A stretch of 7,891 nucleotides of DNA. Origin: DASTOB01 sp035720425. Lineage in GTDB: Bacteria; Chloroflexota; Limnocylindria; Limnocylindrales; CSP1-4. Shown piece by piece: positions 1 to 6,190 of the stretch; the stretch's first letter is position 1, and each line of letters opens with the position of its first letter. The position numbers and the translations under genes were made by a program. Where the stretch lies: contig DASTOB010000114.1 in assembly GCA_035720425.1 (NCBI GenBank), forward strand, positions 1 through 7,891. The letters run 5' to 3'. The notes beneath the pieces were generated by a model that was not told the origin of the DNA, did not search any database, and saw only the letters and a list, made by a program, of their open reading frames with translations.

Positions 1-1766
1 GCGATCCCCGCGTAGTGGAGGCGGCCCTTTGCTAGCTGCTCGTCGGCGAATTGGCGCAGCTGGCGCATCGTTGGGCCGATCGGTTGGTCCGGGCCGCGGA
101 GGAGGGCGAGGGTCGCCTGGCCGATGAGTGCAAGGTCCGGATCGGACGAGGTGTCGCCGAGGAGCTTGGCCGTCTCGGCGGCGTCCTCGACGCGACCGGC
201 GGTGTGATGAATTGAAGCGAGGTTGGCGAGGGCCCACGCGGACGCGGGCTCGTGGTCGAGCGCGTGCCGCGCGTGGCCAACCGCGCCGTCCGCGTCACCG
301 TTGGCAAGGGCGACCCGTGATCGGATCACCTCCGACGGCGCGCTCTCGATCGGCGGCTCCGCCCGGTCGAGGTAGGCGACCGCGGCGAGGAACGCACCGC
401 TCCCCATGACCGACGGCAGCGCATCGTCGACGACGCGCTGCACGGCGGCCCGGTCGCCGGCGGCGGCATAGTGAAAGACCGCGAGGTGCCAGTCACGACC
501 CTCGGCATGGGCGGCGACTTGGTGATGGAGCGCATCGGCCGCCCCGTCGCCCTCCTCGCGACGCAGCCGGTCCCGCAGCACGTCGCGCACGAGCGGGTGG
601 TAGCCGAGGTTCGATCGGCTCATCGCCGGCCGCCGTCCCAGTAGCCCCAGCCGCTCGATGAACTCGAGCTGCTCCCGGCACTGGTCCGGGGTCTGGCCGG
701 TGACGAGCGACCCGAGCTCGATGTCGATCATCTGGAGGATCGACGTCCGCATGAGGAACGTCTGGGTCTCGCGCGGCAGGTCACCGAGGACCTCCTCGGC
801 GAGGTAGTCGTAAAGATGCCCTTCGGCCCCGCTCAGTCCGCGGACGAATTCGCGGACCTCCGCCGCGGTTCGGTCGCGCACGGCGGTCTGAACGAGGTGG
901 AGCGAGGCGGCCCAACCCTCCGTCCGCCGATGCAGCTCGGCCAAGGTGTCGTCGTCGAGGTTCCGCCCGTAGCTCTCCCTGAACAGTCGTTCGGTCTCGC
1001 CGGCATCGAAGCGGAGGTCGTCGACGGTCAGCTCTGCCACCTCGCCCTGGGCCCGCAGCCGACCGAGCGGCAGGACGGGCGGCCGACGGCTTGCGATCAC
1101 GATCGCCAGACGCTCCGGGCCGCGGGCGAGGACCTCTCGGAGCACGTGTCGGACGTCCGGTGACGTGTCGACGAGGTGGTAATCATCGAGCACGAGCGCC
1201 CCGCCCCCGAGGCCGAACCCGTGCAGGTCGCGCACGAACGCGTTGACGATGAGCTCGCGCGTCGCCGTCCCGGCGGCGATCTCGCCGAGCAGCCCGTACG
1301 TGGTCTCGGCGAACGCGTCGTCGTGCATCCGACCGGCAGCGACGAGATGCCCGATGAACGACACCCAGTCGCCGTCCGTCTCGTCGAGGCGGTACCAGAG
1401 CGTGCGCAACCGGGTTCGGCGCGAGAAGTCCGCCAGCAGGGTCGTCTTGCCGTAGCCGGCCTCGGCGAGGACGAGCACCACCCGCCGGTGGATCTTCGCG
1501 TTGAGCCAGTCGAGCAGCCGGTCGCGGCGAAGCGTCTCCTCGCGCACCGGTGGCGCCTGGACCTTCGCCGGTTGGACGGGATACCCGTTCACCTCGACCG
1601 GTACCCTCGGTGCGAGTGACGGCGCGACGATCGCCGATCGGCCCGGGCCGACAGGGACGAGAGGTCGAGCGCGGGTCAGTCGCAGGTCCCGGGCGGGCAG
1701 GTCGGGCGGCGCGAACGATACGGAGCGCGGCGGCGCCGTGTCAACGGCCGGGTCGGATGGCGGCAT
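1..1766 (-). CDS. MalT/LuxR-type STAND ATPase transcriptional regulator, 3' end cut by window edge
   Basis: About 588 codons are open from an ATG at 1766 to the left edge with no stop. The protein begins with a Pro/Ala-rich stretch of about 80 residues. A P-loop NTPase domain follows, with Walker A AGYGKTT (Lys107), Walker B ALVLDDYH (Asp194-Asp195), a sensor-like IVIASRRPP segment and the family hallmark EGWAASL (283-289). Next come YDYLAEEVL, a winged-helix-like region ending in YHPLVRDVLRDRL (about 389-401), and the beginning of an alpha-helical, TPR-like array. This order is that of MalT and the large ATP-binding LuxR regulators, in which ligand and ATP binding drive oligomerisation and DNA binding by a C-terminal domain. 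That output domain (LuxR HTH, or BTAD in some relatives) would lie left of base 1 and is not seen. The start is uncertain: no clear Shine-Dalgarno precedes 1766, and an in-frame GTG at 1592 with GAGG about 12 bases upstream would remove most of the Pro-rich extension. The inducer is unknown. Confidence 0.9.
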   Translation of the reverse strand, partial: MPPSDPAVDTAPPRSVSFAPPDLPARDLRLTRARPLVPVGPGRSAIVAPSLAPRVPVEVNGYPVQPAKVQAPPVREETLRRDRLLDWLNAKIHRRVVLVLAEAGYGKTTLLADFSRRTRLRTLWYRLDETDGDWVSFIGHLVAAGRMHDDAFAETTYGLLGEIAAGTATRELIVNAFVRDLHGFGLGGGALVLDDYHLVDTSPDVRHVLREVLARGPERLAIVIASRRPPVLPLGRLRAQGEVAELTVDDLRFDAGETERLFRESYGRNLDDDTLAELHRRTEGWAASLHLVQTAVRDRTAAEVREFVRGLSGAEGHLYDYLAEEVLGDLPRETQTFLMRTSILQMIDIELGSLVTGQTPDQCREQLEFIERLGLLGRRPAMSRSNLGYHPLVRDVLRDRLRREEGDGAADALHHQVAAHAEGRDWHLAVFHYAAAGDRAAVQRVVDDALPSVMGSGAFLAAVAYLDRAEPPIESAPSEVIRSRVALANGDADGAVGHARHALDHEPASAWALANLASIHHTAGRVEDAAETAKLLGDTSSDPDLALIGQATLALLRGPDQPIGPTMRQLRQFADEQLAKGRLHYAGI

Positions 1767-1810
1767 GGCGCTGATGGTGACGCGCGGCGCTCATCGCGCG
1801 CTTAGCTGCG

Positions 1811-1834
1811 GGTGTCGGCCGTCTCACCGCCGAC
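1811..1834. promoter_or_regulatory. Inverted repeat in front of the MalT-type regulator gene
   Basis: GTCGGC at 1814-1819 is mirrored by GCCGAC at 1829-1834 with a 9-base spacer, 48 to 71 bases upstream of the regulator's ATG. GGTG (1811-1814) and CACC (1825-1828) form an overlapping alternative pairing. It could be an operator for the regulator gene or a weak hairpin after the dodecin gene. There is no T-tract on either side, so an intrinsic terminator is unlikely. The site is short and GC-rich and may be chance. Confidence 0.25.
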
Positions 1835-1851
1835 TTCGCCACCCCCGCCCT

Positions 1852-1866
1852 GAGGGCTCAGCCCTC
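1852..1866 (-). terminator. Hairpin wrapped around the dodecin stop codon
   Basis: GAGGGC (1852-1857) and GCCCTC (1861-1866) form a perfect 6-bp stem whose 3-base loop is exactly the dodecin stop codon (TGA on the minus strand, 1858-1860). No U-tract follows, so it is at best a 3'-end stabiliser or a Rho-dependent or atypical terminator. Six GC-rich base pairs with a three-base loop can arise by chance in this DNA. Confidence 0.3.
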
Positions 1867-2061
1867 GTATTCGAAGCCGATCTTGAGCTCCACCCGGTAC
1901 TCGACGATCTCGCCGCCGTCCACCGCCGCGGTCGACTTGACGACCTCCACCGTCCGGATGTTGCGGACGGTCCTCGACGCGGTGGCGACCGCCTGCCGGG
2001 CGGCGTCACTCCACGATCGGGGGCTCGTCCCGACCATCTCTCGAATGATGATCACGCCCAC
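1858..2061 (-). CDS. Dodecin-family protein, calcium-dodecin (SecE2-like) type
   Basis: This 67-residue protein has the full dodecin layout: a short beta strand (GVIIIREMVG), the GTSPRSW turn (residues 11-17), one long amphipathic helix (about 16-34), then two strands ending in VEYRVELKIGFEYEG. Dodecins form hollow 12-subunit shells that store or buffer small ligands, classically flavins, in the cytoplasm. In flavin dodecins the strand after the helix carries a conserved Trp that stacks on the isoalloxazine ring (DWFEV in bacterial examples). Here the matching stretch is IRTVEV, with Thr37 at that position. The closest remembered relative is M. tuberculosis Rv0379 (calcium dodecin, SecE2), which shares the GTSPxSW turn and an IRVARV-like strand. 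I infer a non-flavin dodecin. The GTG start at 2061 is fixed by an AAGGAGG six bases upstream. It lies 52 bp downstream of the methyltransferase gene and is probably cytoplasmic despite the SecE2 name. Confidence 0.9.
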   Translation of the reverse strand: MGVIIIREMVGTSPRSWSDAARQAVATASRTVRNIRTVEVVKSTAAVDGGEIVEYRVELKIGFEYEG

Positions 2062-2067
2062 GCACGT

Positions 2068-2074
2068 CCTCCTT
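2068..2074 (-). promoter_or_regulatory. Strong Shine-Dalgarno setting the dodecin GTG start
   Basis: AAGGAGG on the minus strand lies six bases before the GTG at 2061. It is the best ribosome-binding site in the window and settles the non-ATG start. Confidence 0.85.
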
Positions 2075-2082
2075 CACTGGCG

Positions 2083-2130
2083 GCCGACAGGGCAGCCGAC
2101 CGATAGGCCGAGTCTAGGGCCGACGGCCGA
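2083..2130. repeat. GCCGA direct repeats at 12-bp spacing upstream of dodecin
   Basis: GCCGA occurs at 2083, 2095, 2107 and 2119, exactly 12 bp apart, with a further out-of-phase copy at 2126-2130. Read in the dodecin's direction this is TCGGC plus seven variable bases, four times, ending just before the Shine-Dalgarno. The array covers the whole methyltransferase/dodecin gap and the methyltransferase stop codon. Two of the spacers contain CTA (CCTAGAC, CTATCGG) and could supply a -10 element. It may be a multi-site operator or only low-complexity GC-rich sequence. Confidence 0.45.
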
Positions 2131-2992
2131 TGGCGAACACGACCGGCAGCCGAAGGACCAACTCGTCGGCCGACAACGACCGAAGTCGCTCGCGGATTCG
2201 CGCTTCGAGCCGGGCCCGAAGGTCCGGCTCGAGCTCGTCGAACAGGTCCACCTCGTCGAATTCGGCCATGAAGCCGAGATAGCCATCCGGGTCGTAGGCG
2301 TACTCGAGGCCGGCCGACCACGCCCGCACGTCTTGAAAGCCCGCCCGGCGCAGCTGGTTGGCTGCGGCCGACACGGACGGAATGTCGCCGCCCCGGGCGT
2401 CGAACTCGCGAGCGCCGATTCCGACGTCGTCGAGCGCGGCGTCGAACTCGCGGTCCGGGGCGAACCAGCGGTCGTCATCGAGCCACGAGACGTAGGCGAG
2501 CGTGCCGCCGGGTCGTAGCACCCGGCGGGCCTCGCGGAGGGCGGCCGGCCGACTCGGCACGAGCTGGAGCACGAACGACGAGATCGCGAGGTCGAACGTC
2601 GCGGCATCGAACGGCAGCTGGTCGGCGAAGGAAGTCGTGAACCCGAGGCGCGCGCGGGCCGCCGCCCCGAGCCGCCGGTCCGCCTCTCCGGCGGCCACCT
2701 CGACCATGCCGGACGACGCGTCGATCGCCTCGATCCGCGGCCGCGCCCAGCGCAGCGCGGCTTCGACGGCGAGGGTGCCGGTGCCGGTCCCGATGTCGAG
2801 CACGCGATCCGCGGCAGCGCCGATCGAATCGACTTCATCGAGCAAGCGGGTCGCCATCGGCACGAGCACCGGCGCCCACCATCGGGCATAGCCGAGCGCC
2901 AACCGATCGTAGCGTGTCGCCTGGTCCGTCCCTGGGTGATCGGTCACCGGCGCATCGTGACACGCCGCGCGTTCGGGCCGTTCGGCCCCCAT
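2114..2992 (-). CDS. Class I SAM-dependent methyltransferase (Methyltransf_11/25 type)
   Basis: The protein is 292 residues from the ATG at 2992. The Rossmann methyltransferase signature is complete. Motif I is VLDIGTGTGTLAVEAA (Gly68, Gly70 and Gly72 of the SAM loop). The acidic residue after strand 2 is Asp91 in IEAIDASSGM. A LPFDAATFDLAISSFVLQLV segment (126-145) forms the post-motif strand and helix, and EARRVLRPGG (154-163) is the usual UbiE-like turn. It should transfer a methyl group from S-adenosylmethionine to a small molecule or lipid; the substrate cannot be read from the sequence. The second half has many acidic residues and no known specificity motif. An in-frame GTG at 2947 (V16, followed by TDHPGTDQATRYDRLALGYARWW) gives a more typical N-terminus, and neither start has a convincing ribosome-binding site. 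It diverges from the stress protein gene and may be cotranscribed with dodecin. Confidence 0.9.
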   Translation of the reverse strand: MGAERPERAACHDAPVTDHPGTDQATRYDRLALGYARWWAPVLVPMATRLLDEVDSIGAAADRVLDIGTGTGTLAVEAALRWARPRIEAIDASSGMVEVAAGEADRRLGAAARARLGFTTSFADQLPFDAATFDLAISSFVLQLVPSRPAALREARRVLRPGGTLAYVSWLDDDRWFAPDREFDAALDDVGIGAREFDARGGDIPSVSAAANQLRRAGFQDVRAWSAGLEYAYDPDGYLGFMAEFDEVDLFDELEPDLRARLEARIRERLRSLSADELVLRLPVVFAIGRRP

Positions 2993-3015
2993 GAACGCGC
3001 CATCCGCCCGCAGTC

Positions 3016-3048
3016 CTCGGCGCGCGGTGCGCGCACAGTGGCGCCGAG
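3016..3048. promoter_or_regulatory. 8-bp inverted repeat in the methyltransferase/stress-protein divergent gap
   Basis: CTCGGCGC (3016-3023) is mirrored perfectly by GCGCCGAG (3041-3048) with a 17-base spacer. It sits centrally in the 92-bp gap between the two divergent starts, so it could be an operator for both genes or a 5'-leader hairpin for the stress protein. No convincing -35/-10 pair is visible in this gap on either strand. Confidence 0.4.
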
Positions 3049-3084
3049 TCGACGAGCGCTGCCGACTCCAGAGAGGAGCCGAGC

Positions 3085-3489
3085 ATGATGCACAAGATCC
3101 TGGTTGCGTACGACGGAGAGGAACCTGCCCGCCGTGCCCTCGACACGGCGGCCGAGATGGCCAAGAAGTTCGGCGCCACGGTCAGCGTGGTGAGCGTCGT
3201 TCCGGCCCGACCCGGGCGCTTCCCGATGGACCCATGGGACGACACGGCACAGCACGCGCGCGAGCTGCTCGACGCCCGTCAGATCCTGCGCGAAGACGGC
3301 ATCGAGGCCGACCTCCTCGAGCCCATCGGTGACCCGGCCACGACGATCGAACGGATCGCCGACGAGGGCGACTTCGACGTCATCGTCGTCGGGACGCGCG
3401 ACCTCGGCGCGATCGGCCGGACGTTCCAGGGGAGCGTCTCGGAGCACATCGCGACGCACGCCAAGGCGACGGTCGTCGTCGCCCGCTAG
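3085..3489 (+). CDS. Universal stress protein (UspA family)
   Basis: A single-domain Usp protein of 134 residues. The N-terminal strand and loop KILVAYDGEEPARRAL (4-19) carries the conserved Asp10. The middle holds the IGDPATTIERIADEGDFDVIVVGTR segment, and the C-terminus is GSVSEHIATHAKATVVVAR. Usp proteins are cytoplasmic alpha/beta dimers induced by starvation, redox or antibiotic stress; one subgroup binds ATP through G-2X-G-9X-G(S/T). Here the motif reads Gly103-2X-Asp106-9X-Gly116-Ser117, so the second glycine is replaced by aspartate and nucleotide binding may be altered. AGGAG at 3074-3078 sits six bases before the ATG at 3085 and nine before a second ATG at 3088; either could be used. 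It diverges from the methyltransferase gene, and its TAG stop directly abuts the stop of the DUF4349 gene. Confidence 0.95.
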   Translation: MMHKILVAYDGEEPARRALDTAAEMAKKFGATVSVVSVVPARPGRFPMDPWDDTAQHARELLDARQILREDGIEADLLEPIGDPATTIERIADEGDFDVIVVGTRDLGAIGRTFQGSVSEHIATHAKATVVVAR

Positions 3490-4434
3490 CTACGATTCGG
3501 TCGGCGCGCTCGCGTCGGCCGGCGTTGCCTCGACCGGCCGCCGGCGGACGATCCCGAGCCGGCGGAGGACGACGAGCAGCACGACGCCGACGACGGTCAG
3601 GGTGACGAGGATCGGCAGCCACACGATGCCGAACCAGATCCCGGCCGACGCGAGGCCCTGGAGCACGTCGACGAGGCTGGCCGTCGCCCGGTCCACCTCG
3701 TCGGCCGCGTCCCACTTCTCGACCGCTGCCGTGACGGCGATGACGTCGACCCCGTAGGTGACCGTCAGCGTGCCGTAGCCGACCTGGTCCTCGAGCCCCG
3801 TCTTCTGGGCCACGAGCCGCTCGATCTCGCCGCGGACGTCGGTCAGGCGGGCCTGGACCTCGAGCACGTCGCTGATTCGGGTCGCCTCGGACGCGATGGC
3901 CTGGAGGGCTCGCTCGCTGGCGCGGAGGTTCGTGATCCGCGCGTCGAGGTCGACGATCTGGCTCGTGACCTCGATCGCGTCGGTCTGCTCGTAGAGCACC
4001 TCGGTCGCCAGCGCGCGCAGCGCCTCGAGGCCCTCGTCCCATCGATCCGACGGGATCCGATACGTGACGGTGGCGTAGATGTCGTCGCCCTCGCGCGAGA
4101 TCTGCGACGAGCCGATGTAACCGCCGATCTCGGCGATGGCCGCCCGGGCCCGGGCCGTCGCGTCGGCGACGTCGGCGACCTGGAGCTGGAGCTGACCGGT
4201 CCGGATGATCTTCGCGTCGTCGCGAACGGCGGTGGTGCCGTCGTCGGCGGCGGGAGCCGGGGCGGCACTTGGTCCGGCGGCGCCCTCCCCGGCGGTGTCG
4301 CGTCCCTGTTGGTCGATCGCTCCGCCGACGGCGTCGAGCGGGGCCGATGCGCTTCCGGCACAGGCGGCGACGGCAAGGGCGACGAGGAGAAGGCCGACCA
4401 GTGGTCGGGCGGGGAGTGATCGTCGAGTACGCAT
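3490..4434 (-). CDS. DUF4349-domain lipoprotein with C-terminal membrane anchor
   Basis: The 314-residue protein starts with a basic n-region (MRTRRSLPARP), a hydrophobic core and a lipobox-like VAAC, so Cys25 is the likely lipidated residue. An Ala/Pro/Gly-rich linker (about 26-70) leads into the DUF4349 domain: KIIRTGQLQLQVADV, IGGYIGSSQ, ATVTYRIPSDRWDEGLEAL (the conserved alpha/beta part), then VDLDARITNLRASERALQAI and VLEVQARLTDVRGEIERL, a heptad-like coiled coil (about 160-217), and YGTLTVTY. A membrane segment follows (about 265-290) with a basic RRLGIVRRR tail. DUF4349 proteins are extracytoplasmic with no firmly assigned biochemical role. Topology inference: the domain lies outside the membrane, tethered at both ends. 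GGAGG at 4443-4447 lies eight bases before the ATG. It is convergent with the stress protein gene and divergent from the DUF4173 gene. Confidence 0.92.
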   Translation of the reverse strand: MRTRRSLPARPLVGLLLVALAVAACAGSASAPLDAVGGAIDQQGRDTAGEGAAGPSAAPAPAADDGTTAVRDDAKIIRTGQLQLQVADVADATARARAAIAEIGGYIGSSQISREGDDIYATVTYRIPSDRWDEGLEALRALATEVLYEQTDAIEVTSQIVDLDARITNLRASERALQAIASEATRISDVLEVQARLTDVRGEIERLVAQKTGLEDQVGYGTLTVTYGVDVIAVTAAVEKWDAADEVDRATASLVDVLQGLASAGIWFGIVWLPILVTLTVVGVVLLVVLRRLGIVRRRPVEATPADASAPTES

Positions 4435-4470
4435 CGGGGCGTCCTCCAGGTGCCGTCGACCGGCAGCATG

Positions 4471-4490
4471 CCGATCGTAGCAGTCATCGG
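4471..4490 (-). promoter_or_regulatory. Candidate extended -10 for the DUF4349 lipoprotein gene
   Basis: On the minus strand TGCTACGAT (4482 to 4474) matches an extended -10, TGn-TACGAT, and would start transcription near 4467, leaving a leader of about 33 bases with a good ribosome-binding site. No clear -35 is visible. The element sits inside a small inverted repeat, CCGAT (4471-4475) and ATCGG (4486-4490), which could be an operator. Both are short and unproven. Confidence 0.35.
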
Positions 4491-4502
4491 ACGGCGGCCG
4501 GG

Positions 4503-4530
4503 CCTCCGCGGTTCCCTCCGCGGTTCCCTC
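4503..4530. repeat. 12-bp tandem repeat in the DUF4349/DUF4173 divergent gap
   Basis: The unit CTCCGCGGTTCC is present at 4504-4515 and 4516-4527 without mismatch, and the period extends to 2.3 copies (4503-4530). Each copy contains the palindrome CCGCGG. It lies in the middle of the 166-bp gap between the two divergent starts, so it may be a double binding site, or a slippage product. The rest of this gap shows only promoter-like elements on each side. Confidence 0.7.
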
Positions 4531-4571
4531 GGCGACTCGTCACACGCCGCGCGCACGGCCCGTCGAAGCGC

Positions 4572-4594
4572 TGCTACCGATTTGCCGCGGGAGG
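4572..4594 (+). promoter_or_regulatory. Candidate -10 and Shine-Dalgarno for the DUF4173 gene
   Basis: TGCTACCGAT at 4572-4581 resembles an extended -10 and mirrors the element on the other strand of the same gap. CGGGAGG (ending at 4594) lies six bases before the ATG at 4601 and firmly supports that start. A transcript beginning about seven bases after the -10 would have a very short leader, which weakens the promoter call but not the ribosome-binding site. Confidence 0.35.
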
Positions 4595-4600
4595 CATCCC

Positions 4601-6133
4601 ATGTCGACGTCCGTCGCCCGCCGCGTGACCGCGATCGCCATCGTGGTCGGCGCCCTCGCCGAGATCCTGTTCGGGCGTTCCATTGTGGGCATCAACGTGA
4701 TCATCCTCGCGGCCGCGATCCTTGCAGCCGCGCTCGTCGTCCGGCGGACGTCCGCATGTCTCGATCCGGCCGACCGGTGGCTGCCCGTCGCGACCCTCGC
4801 CTTCGCCGCCTTCCTCGCGCTGCGCGCGGATCCGCTCCTCGTCCTGGCCGATCTCGCCATCGCGGCTGCTCTGCTCGGGGCCTCGCTCGTCGCGCTCGGC
4901 GGTGCGCGGGTCACGCGCGGCACGTTCCTCGGGGCGCTCGACCTGGGGGTTCGGCTCGCGTTCGCATCGGCCGCCGGCAGTGCGTCGGTCCTGCGCGAGG
5001 CGCAGGTTGGGCCGCCGACGAGCCTCGTGCCGACCGGAACGCGAACCCGGTACGGGCCGGTGGTGCGCGGTCTCCTGTTCGGCCTCCCGCTGTTCGTCCT
5101 CTTCGCCGTCCTGTTCGCATCGGCCGACGCTGTCTTCGGCGGGTGGATGGAGTCCGTCCTGTCGATCAGGATCGATCTCGGCGAGCTCCCGGGGCGGGCG
5201 ATGTTCGCCGGCGCCGTCGCGTGGCTGGTCGGCGGCGCGCTGTGGGCCGTCGCGCACGACGTTGGGCGGTGGGCGCCAACGTCATCGGTCGCAACGCGCT
5301 CGCTCGGTGCCGCGTCGGCCGTCCCGAACCCGCCCGCCGTTGGGCTACGGCTCCCGTCGGCGGAGGTGGTCACGATGCTGGCCGGGCTCAACGCCCTCTT
5401 CGCCGTGTTCGTCGTGCTCCAGCTGGCGTACCTGTTCGGCGGATTCGACACGCTCGCGGCGACGGGACTGACCTACGCGGAGTACGCACGGCGCGGGTTC
5501 TTCGAGCTGGTCGTTGCGGCGTCGATCGTTGGGCTGCTCGTGGTTGGCCTCGAGGCCACGATCGTGCGCCGGACGCGGGGCTACGTGGCGATGCTCGTTG
5601 CCCTCATGGGGCTCACCGCGATCGTCCTCGGGTCCGCCTTCGTGCGCCTTCGGCTCTACCAGGAGGCGTACGGCTGGACGGAGTTGCGCTTCTACGCGCT
5701 CGCGATGATGGGCTTCCTCGCGGTTGGGCTCGTGTTCGCCGTAGGGCTCGTCGTGTCCGCTCGATCGCGCTGGTTGCCGCACGCGCTCGTCGTCGCCGGC
5801 CTCGTCGTGTCGGTCGTCGTGAACGTCGTGGGCCCGCAGGCGTTTGTCACAGCCCGCAACCTCGAGCGCGCGATCGACCCGTCGCTCGTGCCGCCGGGCG
5901 GGGAGGTCGCGCTCGACGCCGACTACCTCGCCCGGCTCGGCGATGGGGCGATCCCCGTCGTCGTCGACGCGTTGCCGCGCCTGCCGAGCGCGGAACGAAC
6001 GGCGCTGCTCGAAGTCCTCGAGGAGGAGTACGCACGGCTCCGGACACGGGAGTCCGCCCGCGGCTGGCCGGCCTGGAACGTGGATCGCGAGCGGGCGCGC
6101 GCGGCGCTGGAGGGGCTGTTCGGCGGTTCGTGA
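4601..6133 (+). CDS. DUF4173/DUF4153-type polytopic membrane protein
   Basis: The product is 510 residues with about 11 to 12 hydrophobic segments, the clearest near residues 28-47, 60-101, 150-175, 203-220, 260-283, 300-320, 328-348, 363-385 and 390-411. The DUF4173 hallmarks are present: TYAEYARRGFFELV (from Tyr292) and LYQEAYGWTELRFYAL (352-367), between and beside membrane helices. Past the last helix a soluble tail of about 95 residues (ARNLERAIDPSL..., DADYLARLGDGAIPVVVDALPRL) is also usual for the family, often with short helices packing near the membrane. No enzymatic role is established for DUF4173, and none can be inferred here. The ATG has an excellent ribosome-binding site. It is divergent from the DUF4349 lipoprotein gene, so a shared envelope role is possible but unproven. 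The stop lies 67 bp before the ligase gene. Confidence 0.9.
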   Translation: MSTSVARRVTAIAIVVGALAEILFGRSIVGINVIILAAAILAAALVVRRTSACLDPADRWLPVATLAFAAFLALRADPLLVLADLAIAAALLGASLVALGGARVTRGTFLGALDLGVRLAFASAAGSASVLREAQVGPPTSLVPTGTRTRYGPVVRGLLFGLPLFVLFAVLFASADAVFGGWMESVLSIRIDLGELPGRAMFAGAVAWLVGGALWAVAHDVGRWAPTSSVATRSLGAASAVPNPPAVGLRLPSAEVVTMLAGLNALFAVFVVLQLAYLFGGFDTLAATGLTYAEYARRGFFELVVAASIVGLLVVGLEATIVRRTRGYVAMLVALMGLTAIVLGSAFVRLRLYQEAYGWTELRFYALAMMGFLAVGLVFAVGLVVSARSRWLPHALVVAGLVVSVVVNVVGPQAFVTARNLERAIDPSLVPPGGEVALDADYLARLGDGAIPVVVDALPRLPSAERTALLEVLEEEYARLRTRESARGWPAWNVDRERARAALEGLFGGS

Positions 6134-6158
6134 CGGTGTTCGGCAATTGGCCGATGAC

Positions 6159-6190
6159 GGAGGCGGCGCCTCCCTGGTCGGCCGTACACT
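6159..6190 (+). promoter_or_regulatory. Tight hairpin and possible -10 ahead of the ligase gene
   Basis: GGAGGC (6159-6164) pairs perfectly with GCCTCC (6168-6173) around a GGC loop. TACACT at 6185-6190 is a fair -10 and would start a transcript only a few bases before the ligase ATG at 6201, giving a nearly leaderless message; this suits the poor Shine-Dalgarno there. No -35 is visible at the right distance. The hairpin has no T-tract, so an operator or attenuating structure is as likely as a terminator for the DUF4173 gene. Confidence 0.35.

Noticed and set aside
1741..1794. Short upstream reading frame (17 residues, His-rich) overlapping the regulator's ATG
   Set aside because: It has no ribosome-binding site and no codon run typical of attenuation; an ATG in this position is expected by chance.
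1501..2518. Plus-strand open frames of about 200 codons across the regulator, dodecin and methyltransferase region
   Set aside because: All are antisense to genes with clear family motifs and have no plausible start signals or recognisable products.
2074..2889. Minus-strand open frame of 271 codons overlapping the methyltransferase
   Set aside because: It is a frame-shifted shadow of the methyltransferase; the product is Arg/Ser-rich and has none of the SAM-binding motifs that the 2114-2992 frame has.
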